The translations under genes were made by a program, and so were the position numbers. This document shows, piece by piece, positions 1-7,827 of a DNA stretch of 64,000 bases. This DNA is from an uncultured Marinococcus sp. (GTDB lineage Bacteria > Bacillota > Bacilli > Bacillales > Marinococcaceae): the NCBI RefSeq assembly GCF_947493875.1, contig NZ_CANLSU010000003.1, forward strand, positions 124,001 to 188,000. The letters run 5' to 3'. Numbering within the stretch: position 1 is the first letter of the stretch; each line of letters starts with the position of its first letter. The notes beneath the pieces are model-generated. The model ran no database searches and was not told the origin of the DNA. It saw nothing but the letters and a program-made list of their open reading frames with translations.

Positions 1-58
1 CCCCCTGTTCGATATGTATGAAGCAGCGGGCTTGAAGGGTTTTATCCCTGCCAAATAG
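1..58 (+). CDS. 3' end of an unidentified gene (partial)
   Basis: The first 19 codons in frame 2 run open to a TAG at 56-58 and encode a short C-terminal tail ending GLKGFIPAK. The tail is too short to assign a family. It overlaps the sigma-B type promoter of the next gene, and nothing before the window edge can be seen, so coding status rests only on the open frame and position. Confidence 0.4.
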   Translation, partial: PLFDMYEAAGLKGFIPAK

Positions 59-64
59 GGGTAA
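39..64 (+). promoter_or_regulatory. Sigma-B type promoter for the YflT-like stress gene
   Basis: GTTTTA at 39-44, a 14-nt spacer and GGGTAA at 59-64 closely match the Bacillus sigma-B consensus (GTTTAA, 12-15 nt, GGGTAT). It lies about 90 bp before a gene of a family known to belong to the general stress regulon. Confidence 0.65.
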
Positions 65-155
65 ATCACTGCCGGAGGCCCAAGCCTTCTTATATTGGCA
101 GGGACCAATAAATGCTCGGGAGAGGAGCCTATTTACGAACAGGGAGGAAGCGGAC

Positions 156-500
156 ATGAAGCCTCAGGTGCGAAAATATACGAATGACGAACAGATTCAG
201 CAGGATGTTCAGACACTTGGAAAAAAAGATATCAGCCGCAATGATATTTATATCATGAGCCATGATGACGACCGGACCGACCGGATTGCCAAAAACGTCC
301 ATGCTAATAAACCGGCAGACGATGAGTTTAATATTGATTCGGCCAACCGGTTTTCCAAAAAAGGAGATGAACTGCGCTACAAGCTCGAGGAACTCGGCTT
401 CAGCAGTGGGGAAGCCGATGACCTGGAAGATGAGCTGGATGAAGGCAGGGTACTGCTTATAGTGCAGAGCGATCAAAGCGTAGAGAATTTGATGAAGTAA
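156..500 (+). CDS. General stress protein, YflT/GsP17M family
   Basis: A 114-residue soluble, acidic protein. The first half carries a YflT-type (general stress protein 17M) fold signature with DIYIMSHDDDRTDRIAKN near residues 30-47, and the C-terminal half has the EADDLEDELDEGRVLLIV segment usual at the end of these proteins. Its biochemical role is unknown in the family. The ATG follows a good ribosome site (AGGGAGG). A sigma-B type promoter at 39-64 agrees with general-stress control. It stands alone, since the next gene on the strand is more than 400 bp away. Confidence 0.85.
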   Translation: MKPQVRKYTNDEQIQQDVQTLGKKDISRNDIYIMSHDDDRTDRIAKNVHANKPADDEFNIDSANRFSKKGDELRYKLEELGFSSGEADDLEDELDEGRVLLIVQSDQSVENLMK

Positions 501-546
501 AGCCAGTTAAGGATCGGAGCACTTGTCTTCATTTTTTACCGGACAT

Positions 547-648
547 ATGAAAAAGTTACGACAGAGATCGGGAGAGTCTTTTTTAGTGGAGAAGAGATAC
601 GGGTTGCAGGAAAGTAAAGCCGAAGCTTTAAATGAAGAAGAAGTTTAG
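547..648 (+). CDS. Possible 33-residue small ORF
   Basis: An ATG at 547 opens a 33-codon frame ending at TAG 646-648, encoding a basic N-terminus (MKKLRQRSGESF) and an acidic C-terminus. There is no convincing ribosome-binding site before it (TTTTTTACCGGACAT), and I recognise no family. It fills an otherwise empty stretch between the YflT gene and a terminator. The rest of 649-920 holds the terminator at 733-760 and nothing else I can support. Confidence 0.25.
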   Translation: MKKLRQRSGESFLVEKRYGLQESKAEALNEEEV

Positions 649-732
649 AAGTTTAATACAAGATACAAGATAATGGCAAACAGAGAGTCTAATAACTGTC
701 TGTTGATACATCATTGCCTATCTACCGTGATG

Positions 733-760
733 GTCAGTCCTCAGGGCTGACTGTTTTTTG
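733..760 (+). terminator. Rho-independent terminator
   Basis: GTCAGTCC (733-740) pairs with GGGCTGAC (744-751), with one G-T pair and a 3-nt loop, followed by a T-run at 754-759. Confidence 0.75.
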
Positions 761-920
761 TGTCCAAATCAGGAAGAGACATTTGGAAGAAAATTTTCTA
801 AATAAGATTTTACTATTCAATTCTTTTTAGAAGAGAAACGAAGAAACACTAATACTCAGTGGTTTTTAAAGACGCATCGTTGAAGCAAGAAAAACAGGCA
901 AATGAAAGGAGAGGATCTCC

Positions 921-1394
921 TTGAGGAAACAACGATTGCGTCAAGTCTACGTTCTTCTCCGTCAATGGCTGCACCGAACATTCGTCACTGTCGTTCTATC
1001 CAGCGTTCGTTTTTTGATGCATCTCTGGATAAGGAATAGAAAGAAAGCAGGACCTTCGAAACGGCGAAAAAAAGATCTTCAAACTATGAAAGTAATGGGT
1101 GTGCTTGAAGAACTGCTGGCAAACACCGATCAATTGAAAAATGACCGAACGAAAGGTGCCACTCCTGTTTACACCAGTGCAGGACAGCATGTAATCGATG
1201 CATTTGTTTCCCAAAGGCCTCGTCAGCAGGAAAGCGATTATTATATTTTTGTTGCGCAAGCCTGGGTGGAGGAGTTGGAAAGAAATGAACTCCGCACGCT
1301 GCTTATATGGGTCATGCTGCTCTCAGGAATATTTATGGGAATAGTGACGTTCATTCAGTTATGGATTCTGCTAGAGGCTTGGGACGTTGAATGA
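921..1394 (+). CDS. Unknown protein with C-terminal membrane segment
   Basis: A 157-residue protein read from a TTG start at 921, chosen because GAAAGGAGAGG lies at the right distance upstream and no better ATG exists. Residues 1-50 are strongly basic with an amphipathic or membrane-skimming stretch (about 10-37). The middle is hydrophilic, and residues 124-152 form a clear hydrophobic membrane segment. I do not recognise the family. It is followed about 75 bp later, same strand, by the TVP38-type gene, so the two may be co-transcribed. Confidence 0.7.
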   Translation: MRKQRLRQVYVLLRQWLHRTFVTVVLSSVRFLMHLWIRNRKKAGPSKRRKKDLQTMKVMGVLEELLANTDQLKNDRTKGATPVYTSAGQHVIDAFVSQRPRQQESDYYIFVAQAWVEELERNELRTLLIWVMLLSGIFMGIVTFIQLWILLEAWDVE

Positions 1395-1467
1395 GACCCG
1401 TTCGAATACTGTTTTTTGGCCAAAATAAGAGAGAAGCCGAAGAAAAGACCGAGAGGGGAGATGCTTG

Positions 1468-2166
1468 ATGAAAACCAAATTAAAACAGTATGCATTGCGG
1501 CTTTCAATCACAGTGAGTATAGCTGCTCTTCTCCTGGTACTTTCACAGTTTTATATAGATCTTCATCCAGAACACGTAAAAGAAGAGATGAGAGATATTG
1601 GAATTTTGGGGCCGTTGCTACTGCTGCTGATATTTGCAGTTCGTCCTTACCTGTTGGTTCCATTGCCCATTATCGCCGTGGCTGCCGGCTTTTTATTCGG
1701 ACAATGGCTTGGCACAGTGCTGATTTTTCTGGGCGCCGTGCTGGGCGCTTCTATTTCTTTTTTCGTAAAACGACGCAAGAAGAAACGTTTACGTTTAGAT
1801 GAAAAGAATATGGATGAAATGGAAAATATTAAAGAAGAACTCGAGAGCAATGGTTTCAAATTTTTATTAATGCTCCGGCTTATTCCGGTGCTTCATTACG
1901 ATTTACCAACTTCGCTCAGCGCCCGGATGAACGTGGGCTGGCCACAGTATCTTGGAGCTACGATGATAGGCACCCTACCGCGGGCGGTGTTACTTGGCTT
2001 TTTTGGATCAAGTCTTCTAGCCATTGATCCATGGAAGATGATAGTCCTCTGCAGTGCAGCAGCAGGAGTAGCCGGGATCGGGTACATTCTTAAACGAAAC
2101 ATGGAAAACAAATTTAATAAAAGGGAACTGAAAGAGGAAGCCAAAAAACTGCAGCCTCCCGTATGA
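1468..2166 (+). CDS. TVP38/TMEM64 family membrane protein
   Basis: A 232-residue polytopic protein of the TVP38/TMEM64 (DedA-superfamily, SNARE-associated) group. The diagnostic central block is visible: a hydrophobic stretch with FAVRPYLLVPLP and a glycine-rich FLFGQWLGTVLIFLGAVLG, then the conserved loop LRLIPVLHYDLPTSLSA. About five or six membrane segments are expected. Bacterial members are proposed to move or scramble lipids, but the substrate here is unknown. The ATG at 1468 follows GAGGGGAG; a TTG one codon upstream (1465) is a less likely start. Confidence 0.88.
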   Translation: MKTKLKQYALRLSITVSIAALLLVLSQFYIDLHPEHVKEEMRDIGILGPLLLLLIFAVRPYLLVPLPIIAVAAGFLFGQWLGTVLIFLGAVLGASISFFVKRRKKKRLRLDEKNMDEMENIKEELESNGFKFLLMLRLIPVLHYDLPTSLSARMNVGWPQYLGATMIGTLPRAVLLGFFGSSLLAIDPWKMIVLCSAAAGVAGIGYILKRNMENKFNKRELKEEAKKLQPPV

Positions 2167-2289
2167 AAGCCCCAAAGTCTGAGCCAACATTCGGGGGGGT
2201 TAGTTTTGGTGGACCTTGAGCTGAAAAAAATGACCAAAAGGTAGATAGAGTTGCGATTAATTCATTTAAATATAAAAGGAGTAAATAAT

Positions 2290-3075
2290 ATGACCAATGA
2301 ACGTCAGTTTACCATGATCACCGGGGCCTCCTCAGGATTAGGACTGGAGCTTGCAAAACTGTTCGCCCAGGATGGATATGATATTGCGATTTTGGGGTCA
2401 AGCGAACGTATTTTTGAAGCGGCGGAGACTATTAAAAGCTACGGGGTGGAGGCATATCCTCACCAGGCAGATGCATCGACGTACGAGGGTGTGGAATCCT
2501 TTTGGAAATTTGTAAAAAGTAAGGACAGAAAGCTGGATGCGGCTGTTTTAAATGTCGGTGTCAGTATCGGTGGTTCCTTTTTAGAAAACGATTTACAGGA
2601 AGAGCTGAAGCTGATAGACATTAATATTTCGGGAACGGTGCATATGGCGAAACGCATCGTACAGGATATGGTTCCAAATAAAAAGGGAGACCTTCTTATC
2701 GTCTCGTCTCTATCTGCAACATTGCCGACCCCTTACGAAACAGTATACGGACCGTCGAAGGCATTTGGTTTTATGTTTGCCGAATCCTTAAGAGAGGAGC
2801 TAAGAGACACAGGCGTCAATGTAACAGCCATGCTCCCTGGTGCTACTAATACGGATTTTCACCATAATGCCGGAATGGACTCTACTTACTTTGGCGATGA
2901 GAGAAACAAAAATGACAAAGAGCTAGTAGCGCAGCAGGGATATGACGCGTTAAAAAATAAGCTGGACCATGTGGTTTGCGGAGACGAAGCTACGAAGAAG
3001 GCAGCAGAAGAGAATAGAACAACACCTGAAGAGGTTAAAGCAGCTGAACATGCGAAAAAAGCAAAGCCACAGTAA
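2290..3075 (+). CDS. Short-chain dehydrogenase/reductase
   Basis: A 261-residue SDR. The NAD(P) loop TGASSGLG is at residues 11-18. The catalytic tyrosine and lysine lie in YGPSK near 153-157, with a serine in SSLSA upstream. The usual NAG motif is NVG (88-90). The last 40 residues are a charged Lys/Glu tail not typical of the core fold. The start at 2290 is set by AAAAGGAG 8 nt upstream; an earlier in-frame TTG has no ribosome site. The substrate cannot be told. A strong terminator follows at 3101. Confidence 0.88.
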   Translation: MTNERQFTMITGASSGLGLELAKLFAQDGYDIAILGSSERIFEAAETIKSYGVEAYPHQADASTYEGVESFWKFVKSKDRKLDAAVLNVGVSIGGSFLENDLQEELKLIDINISGTVHMAKRIVQDMVPNKKGDLLIVSSLSATLPTPYETVYGPSKAFGFMFAESLREELRDTGVNVTAMLPGATNTDFHHNAGMDSTYFGDERNKNDKELVAQQGYDALKNKLDHVVCGDEATKKAAEENRTTPEEVKAAEHAKKAKPQ

Positions 3076-3100
3076 AGAAAAACTCTTGGTGGTTATTTAT

Positions 3101-3136
3101 GCCGGTCCTGGATTCTTCCCGGGACCGGCTTTTTTA
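3101..3136 (+). terminator. Rho-independent terminator
   Basis: GCCGGTCC (3101-3108) pairs with GGACCGGC (3122-3129), followed by six T; it closes the SDR gene. Confidence 0.85.
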
Positions 3137-3338
3137 TTAATTATGCTAAAATGAACGGAAATATGATACTTACTACTTAAAAGGAAAGTACCTGATGAAG
3201 ATTTATCCAACTGAAGAATGCATCCTCGTATGAACAACGTGGGTACCGGTTTATTGAATACGGTGACTGGAACGTGAGCAGCCATCAAAGCGTCGTTATG
3301 AGTAAAACGTTGTAACGGCAAAGGAGGAAAATGCCATT

Positions 3339-3812
3339 ATGGAAGTAGTATATCTTGCCGGCGGCTGTTTATGGGGCGTGCAGGCGTTTATTAAAACGCT
3401 GCCTGGCGTGGAATTGACAGAGGCGGGAAGAGCAAATGGAAGCAGTTATATGCTGGACGGTGACTATGACGGCTACGCCGAATGCGTGAAAACGGGATTT
3501 GATCCTGCAGTAATATCAATCAGAGAGTTGATGGAATATTTATTTGAAATCATTGATCCGTACAGCTTGAATCAGCAGGGGGAGGACATAGGGGAGAAAT
3601 ACAGAACCGGCGTGTACAGTGAACAGCCGGAGCATTTAACAGAAGCGGAGGCGTTTCTTAGGGAGAGAGCAGATTACGACCGTATCATGGTGGAGGTGCT
3701 GCCTCTGACAAATTACATTAAAAGCGCCGAGGAGCACCAGGACCGACTGGATAAGCACCCCGGCGATTATTGTCACATTCCGGAAGGGTTGTTACGTAAA
3801 TATAGTAGGTGA
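3339..3812 (+). CDS. MsrA-like methionine-S-sulfoxide reductase
   Basis: A 157-residue protein related to peptide methionine-(S)-S-oxide reductase MsrA, a repair enzyme that reduces oxidised methionine. The catalytic Cys10 is in GGCLWG, where most MsrA proteins have GCFWG. The block DPYSLNQQGEDIGEKYRTGVY fits the MsrA motif around DPTSLNRQG. The usual GETGHAEVV segment is replaced by a different DGDYDGYAECV. It is somewhat shorter than typical MsrA (about 170-180 aa). This may be a divergent branch rather than a standard MsrA. The ATG follows GGAGGA. Confidence 0.75.
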   Translation: MEVVYLAGGCLWGVQAFIKTLPGVELTEAGRANGSSYMLDGDYDGYAECVKTGFDPAVISIRELMEYLFEIIDPYSLNQQGEDIGEKYRTGVYSEQPEHLTEAEAFLRERADYDRIMVEVLPLTNYIKSAEEHQDRLDKHPGDYCHIPEGLLRKYSR

Positions 3813-3838
3813 TGTATCCCCCGGGCTGGCGGGGGGAG

Positions 3839-4426
3839 CTAGAACGCTGCGTAAAAGCCTCCCAGGAACAAAGCTGCGACGACAGCAGCTATCACGGTAA
3901 AACATAAGTACGTGAAAGCGATCGTTAAGGCTTTTGGCCTGCTTGTATTTGCCGCAACCTGGATTGTGCCGACAGCAACGACAAACATCCATATAAAAGA
4001 AATCCATTCGAGCACTCTGTAAACAAACGTGAATAATGACGGAGTACTCCCCTGAGCAAAAAATAAGACCAATCCAATAAGCACGATTGGCAGTAAAAAG
4101 AGGGAAGGAATAACAGTTAAAATATTAACCCAAAAAGCTTTTTGATAGGACAAGGGACGATCGTGGATACTGCCCGCCCCTTTCAAAATCAAGGGTAATA
4201 TAAAAACAGAAATTCCCGCAAACAGGGTCTCCGACAATAGAAGCCAGAGATTATCGGAAAAGATTGGAGATTGATTAGTATTGGGGAAAATATAATTCGT
4301 AATAAACGTATGTAAAAGACTGAGTCCCAGAATAATGGCTGCCACTGTTAGAAGCGGGTAATGGTTTGTTAAAAAAGCAAATTGCTTCCGGGGCTGAAAA
4401 GGAAGCTGAAGAATGGATGTAAACAT
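3839..4426 (-). CDS. Multi-pass membrane protein, possibly Yip1-like
   Basis: A 195-residue protein with about five hydrophobic segments and short basic loops, reminiscent of Yip1/DUF1282 membrane proteins, which have no settled function. I chose ATG 4426 (MFTSILQL) because AGGAGGGC sits 6 nt upstream; the longer frame to 4450 lacks a ribosome site. It is convergent with the MsrA-like gene and divergent from a small membrane protein at 4724. Confidence 0.7.
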   Translation of the reverse strand: MFTSILQLPFQPRKQFAFLTNHYPLLTVAAIILGLSLLHTFITNYIFPNTNQSPIFSDNLWLLLSETLFAGISVFILPLILKGAGSIHDRPLSYQKAFWVNILTVIPSLFLLPIVLIGLVLFFAQGSTPSLFTFVYRVLEWISFIWMFVVAVGTIQVAANTSRPKALTIAFTYLCFTVIAAVVAALFLGGFYAAF

Positions 4427-4723
4427 AGAAGCCCTCCTGAGCTCGTACAAAGTAATAGAACAGATATAAGGCAGATCTCCACCAGTGCGGGGTATTATAT
4501 CATCTTTTTATGTAAATTAATTACATTTAAAACGATAATATACATACACTAAAGTCGCAACCCTTCATTAATAAGCGTTTACAATTTATTCAATCAGAAT
4601 TCTTTTATTTGATGATTTGGGTGGATTTCATTACTGGATAAATTTGTTAAAGTAAATCTTTGAAAGGATGTTGAACTTTTATTTTTGGCGTGCGCGAATA
4701 TTTACAAAGAAAGAAGGACTTCT

Positions 4724-5014
4724 ATGCTGGTTGCGAAGGAGAAAGCGGAGAAAAAGACAGTATTGAATCCAGCAAGCCCGGGGGCAAAAGCAGCTTTGAT
4801 CTATGGCATGCTGTTTGTGGCTCTCATGCTGGCAGCGGAAAAAACGATTACGGCAGATAATCTCGGGCTGCCTGCTGTAGCACTATTTTTAGCTGTAAAT
4901 GTCTGCAATTATATTGAACGTAAAAGCCGTAAGCATTTCCAGCAGGTCATTGTTGTAGGGTCCTTTCTTTTAGCCGTGGCTTCTGCTCTGTGTATGACGC
5001 TTTGGATGGTTTAA
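4724..5014 (+). CDS. Small membrane protein, three TM segments
   Basis: A 96-residue protein starting MLVAKEKAEKK, with a charged N-terminal cytoplasmic head and three hydrophobic segments (about 25-42, 48-64, 72-95). The start at 4724 follows GAAGGACTTCT; the earlier TTG at 4685 has nothing in front of it. I do not recognise the family. It faces the minus-strand operon of tiny membrane proteins just downstream. Confidence 0.65.
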   Translation: MLVAKEKAEKKTVLNPASPGAKAALIYGMLFVALMLAAEKTITADNLGLPAVALFLAVNVCNYIERKSRKHFQQVIVVGSFLLAVASALCMTLWMV

Positions 5015-5062
5015 CACCAAATGATAGTGACGGCGATAAAAATAACTTTTGAGCGTGTTTTT

Positions 5063-5374
5063 TTAAGGATTATTATTAATACCAAATAACAGTCCCATGA
5101 CAATAGGCACCAGTACAATATATAAAATAATTGTAGAAGGAACGAAAATTCCTATATATTTCTTTTTTCCAGGCTCTTTGTTAACGATGGCAGCAATACT
5201 GCTTACTGCGCCTAAAAGGATAAAAACAGCAGCTGAAATTACTAATACGTTGACCGCAAATAGAGTGAAGCCCTGTGGTATATCTGGAGCAATAACATAG
5301 GTGAAACCAAGAGAAGCAGCACCAAGCAAACTGGTCACCACAGACCAATAACTGTACGACTTATGAAATATCAT
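5063..5374 (-). CDS. Small membrane protein, last gene of a five-gene set
   Basis: A 103-residue protein with three hydrophobic segments (about 9-30, 39-63, 76-98) and a basic loop EPGKKK. Its ATG overlaps the stop of the preceding gene (ATGA), and GGAAGGG supplies the ribosome site, so the two are translationally coupled. No family is recognised. Confidence 0.65.
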   Translation of the reverse strand: MIFHKSYSYWSVVTSLLGAASLGFTYVIAPDIPQGFTLFAVNVLVISAAVFILLGAVSSIAAIVNKEPGKKKYIGIFVPSTIILYIVLVPIVMGLLFGINNNP

Positions 5375-5574
5375 TTTTTCCCTTCCTTCTGTTTGATCCG
5401 ATGGTCAACCCAGATGTAAATGCCGGAGCCCACGGAAGCGGATATCGCTGAAGACACAGGCACATCGATATGATGAGCACCAGATAATGTTAGTGAGCCT
5501 AATACGATAGCTGTAAGGCCGTGAATAATGAGCCAAATCATTAGTATATATTTTAACACTCTGAGCATTTTCAT
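5371..5574 (-). CDS. Small membrane protein, 67 aa
   Basis: Two hydrophobic segments (about 7-30 and 37-55) and a basic tail (DHRIKQKEGKK). AAGGAGCAG precedes the ATG at proper distance, 24 nt after the stop of the 58-residue ORF upstream. It overlaps the next gene by 4 nt. No family is recognised. Confidence 0.65.
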   Translation of the reverse strand: MKMLRVLKYILMIWLIIHGLTAIVLGSLTLSGAHHIDVPVSSAISASVGSGIYIWVDHRIKQKEGKK

Positions 5575-5598
5575 CGTGACTGCTCCTTATAGACAATT

Positions 5599-5775
5599 TC
5601 ATGAATTCTTGTTGCTGAAAACGGCATAAGCGGTTGCCATCGCAAGAAAGGAGACAACCACATTGGTGGATACCTGGAGTAGCACCGGCAGATCGGGAAG
5701 CAGAACGTCCAGGAAAAATAAAACAATAATCGTTAAAACGCCTGAGAGTATCCCTATTTTCCAGGCGAAATTCAT
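5599..5775 (-). CDS. Small membrane protein, 58 aa
   Basis: A 58-codon ORF from ATG 5775 to TGA 5599. AAGGAGGACATAGAC gives a strong ribosome site. The product (MNFAWKIGIL...) has two hydrophobic segments (about 5-24 and 35-53) separated by a short Asp-containing loop. It sits between two similar tiny membrane genes on the same strand, which supports its reality. Function is unknown. Confidence 0.65.
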   Translation of the reverse strand: MNFAWKIGILSGVLTIIVLFFLDVLLPDLPVLLQVSTNVVVSFLAMATAYAVFSNKNS

Positions 5776-5812
5776 GTCTATGTCCTCCTTATTGGCAAAT
5801 ATTCAAATCTTG

Positions 5813-6103
5813 TCAGGCAATATAACGCTGGATCATCTGCACATCGTATATTAAAGCGAATATCAGAAGCGCAAGACATCCAATGCCAATGTAAAAGTTC
5901 TGATGGTCATTTTTGGCATGAAATCGGTACAGCAGGTACAGCCACACAGAAAAAGGAATCAGAGGAATGGCTGCCATGCCAATGGTAATAAAAAATTGAT
6001 TGATGCTGCTGAAAATGCCGAGAGTGAACAGGGATACCAACCCCAGGCCGTACACTAAAAACATGCCGGATATCAGCAGCATGGCAAAATTACATTTTTT
6101 CAT
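5813..6103 (-). CDS. Small membrane protein, 96 aa
   Basis: The product starts MKKCNFAML and has three hydrophobic segments (about 7-28, 33-55, 74-92). The ATG at 6103 overlaps the stop of the upstream gene (ATGA) and follows TTGGAGGTTATTCA. The longer reading frame upstream is just overlap with the neighbour. No family is recognised. Confidence 0.65.
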   Translation of the reverse strand: MKKCNFAMLLISGMFLVYGLGLVSLFTLGIFSSINQFFITIGMAAIPLIPFSVWLYLLYRFHAKNDHQNFYIGIGCLALLIFALIYDVQMIQRYIA

Positions 6104-6372
6104 TGAATAACCTCCAATATTTTTAACCCTGAAGCGAACAGCAGGCTTACCCCAAGGGCTGTGCATACCCATAAGGCCAGACGCAGCTCCCAGCGTCCGA
6201 GGTGTAGATGGCCTACATAGCTGAGCGTCCATATGGCGCTGAAGGAAAAGAAGAAAAGAAACGTCGAAGGGTGAAGGTCAGCTGTAAAGCCCGTTCCAAA
6301 TAAACCGAACCCAATTAGTCCGCATACGAAAAAGAGCAGAATAAAATAAAGTATATGAACAGCAGTACGCAT
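6100..6372 (-). CDS. Small membrane protein, first gene of the set
   Basis: A 90-residue protein starting MRTAVHILYF with three hydrophobic segments and a conserved-looking WTLSYVGHLHLGRWELR loop. CAGGAGGGAAGCT precedes ATG 6372. It is the promoter-proximal member of five consecutive small membrane genes (6372 down to 5063) and is divergent from a PadR regulator about 240 bp away, which could control it. Confidence 0.65.
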   Translation of the reverse strand: MRTAVHILYFILLFFVCGLIGFGLFGTGFTADLHPSTFLFFFSFSAIWTLSYVGHLHLGRWELRLALWVCTALGVSLLFASGLKILEVIQ

Positions 6373-6609
6373 AGCTTCCCTCCTGAATCCAACATTAGTA
6401 ATTATTTCCATTTTTGAACATAAGAATCGAAAATACAAGGCTTTTAATGATTAAAATCATTGTTGTTTTTTGACTGAAGGTATATTAAGGTAAAACTATG
6501 TTGTTATACAAGATAGCGGAGGAATACTTATTTTAACCCGTTCTGGCGGTAATATGCACGGCGGGTATTTAATTAAATAACTAGCATGTATTGCAAGGCA
6601 GGTGACCAG

Positions 6610-6936
6610 ATGAATGAGCGAAGCCAGCTGTTAAAGGGTATTCTCGAAGGGTGTATTTTAGCTATTATTTCCCGGGAGACCGTCTACGGCTACGAGCTGG
6701 CGGTCAAGCTGCAGCAGCAGGGGATCGACGTTAAGGAAGGATCCATTTATCCGCTGCTCCTGCGGCTGCAGAAGGAAAAGCTGATTCACGGGGAAATGAA
6801 GGCTTCAGGCAGCGGGCCGAACCGGAAATACTATACGCTGACCCCGGCGGGAGAAGCTTCGCTGAAGGCGTTCCGGAAGAACTGGAAGGCCCTGAAGCAG
6901 CCCGTTGATCAATTACTGGACAAGGAGGAGTCATAG
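6610..6936 (+). CDS. PadR-family transcriptional regulator
   Basis: A 108-residue PadR regulator with the full winged-helix signature: LLKGILEGCILAIISRE, TVYGYELAVKLQ, GSIYPLLLRLQKEKLI, then the wing GPNRKYYTLTPAG. PadR proteins repress nearby transporters or membrane stress genes, often in pairs with DUF1129/DUF1700 membrane proteins, exactly as here. The start at 6610 follows AGGTGA; the GTG start of the next gene directly abuts its stop codon. Confidence 0.92.
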   Translation: MNERSQLLKGILEGCILAIISRETVYGYELAVKLQQQGIDVKEGSIYPLLLRLQKEKLIHGEMKASGSGPNRKYYTLTPAGEASLKAFRKNWKALKQPVDQLLDKEES

Positions 6937-7608
6937 GTGAGTACGTTGGTGGAGGAAAACAACGAAAAGCGAAACCAGTTAAATAAAGAAAACAAGAAGA
7001 TATATGAAGATATGATGGTGTATATCCGCCTTTCATTTAATAAAAGTGACCAGGAGACGGAAGAGGTGCTGATGGAGCTGCTGGATCATCTTCTCGTTTT
7101 GCAGGCAGAGGGGAGAGACAGTTCGGAACTGTTCGGCTCTGACCCCAGGCAATACGCGAAAGATATTATCGGCGAACTGCCTCAGACGGTGCCCAGAAAA
7201 ATGATGGCGTTGTTTGTAATGGGCATTTGTTATTTTTTAAGTGTATATATGCTGTCTACTGGATTGATACGAACGATTCTTTCGTATGGTTTTCAGCAGA
7301 TGGAGCCAACGAAATCGTACAGCCTGGGAACAACTGTGATAATTATTATCGTCTCGAGCATCATATTATCGGTCGTGGGCTACAGTGTGTTTCGTTATAT
7401 CAAGTGGTCTTGTTTCCGGGATATTTCGAAAATAAAGGAATTCCTGGTATCATGTTTTCTATTTGGAGTCGTGCCGGGAACAGTATTTTTTGCAATGTAT
7501 TACTGGCTGCCTCCGCTGGGACCAACGTTAACCGTTCCGGTATATTGGCTGGGGATAGCTGGAGCGGTGTTCCTACTGGTGGCTGAAACATTGCGTAGGA
7601 AAGCTTAG
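6937..7608 (+). CDS. DUF1129-like membrane protein paired with PadR
   Basis: A 223-residue protein from GTG 6937, immediately after the PadR stop, with AAGGAGGAG in the end of padR. Residues 1-85 are a charged cytoplasmic domain with helical segments (EVLMELLDHLLVLQAEGR), and residues 87-220 contain four membrane segments. The arrangement matches the PadR plus DUF1129/DUF1700 pairs common in Firmicutes, in which the membrane protein is thought to modulate the regulator. This is a family-level inference. Confidence 0.75.
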   Translation: MSTLVEENNEKRNQLNKENKKIYEDMMVYIRLSFNKSDQETEEVLMELLDHLLVLQAEGRDSSELFGSDPRQYAKDIIGELPQTVPRKMMALFVMGICYFLSVYMLSTGLIRTILSYGFQQMEPTKSYSLGTTVIIIIVSSIILSVVGYSVFRYIKWSCFRDISKIKEFLVSCFLFGVVPGTVFFAMYYWLPPLGPTLTVPVYWLGIAGAVFLLVAETLRRKA

Positions 7609-7719
7609 CATAAAATGAGAGGTGAATTTAATTATTTAATACGTTAATGATGCTGAGACCTAAGCGCAAAAGTGAGATTAGATATGAAACAAAGAACTTG
7701 AAAGGTGAGAAAAGAGGTA

Positions 7720-7827
7720 ATGAGAGAATTTCTTTCGTTTAAGACATTGGAGAATGAGGCGTTTCGAAAACAACGGACGAAATATTTGCTTAAAACTGCA
7801 AAAAAAACCCGAAAACAAAAAATTTGA
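7720..7827 (+). CDS. Small basic ORF overlapping the next gene
   Basis: A 35-codon frame from ATG 7720 (preceded by AAAGAGGTA) to TGA 7825-7827, encoding MREFLSFKTLENEAF followed by a Lys/Arg-rich tail. Its stop overlaps the TTG start proposed for the next gene, and an A8 run lies near its end. It may be a translationally coupled leader, or the true N-terminus of the next protein joined by slippage on the A-run. Confidence 0.4.
   Translation: MREFLSFKTLENEAFRKQRTKYLLKTAKKTRKQKI

Noticed and set aside
1416-1802. Plus-strand frame of 128 codons at the TVP38 gene
   Set aside because: Out-of-frame overlap with the TVP38/TMEM64 gene, which has the ribosome site and conserved motifs.
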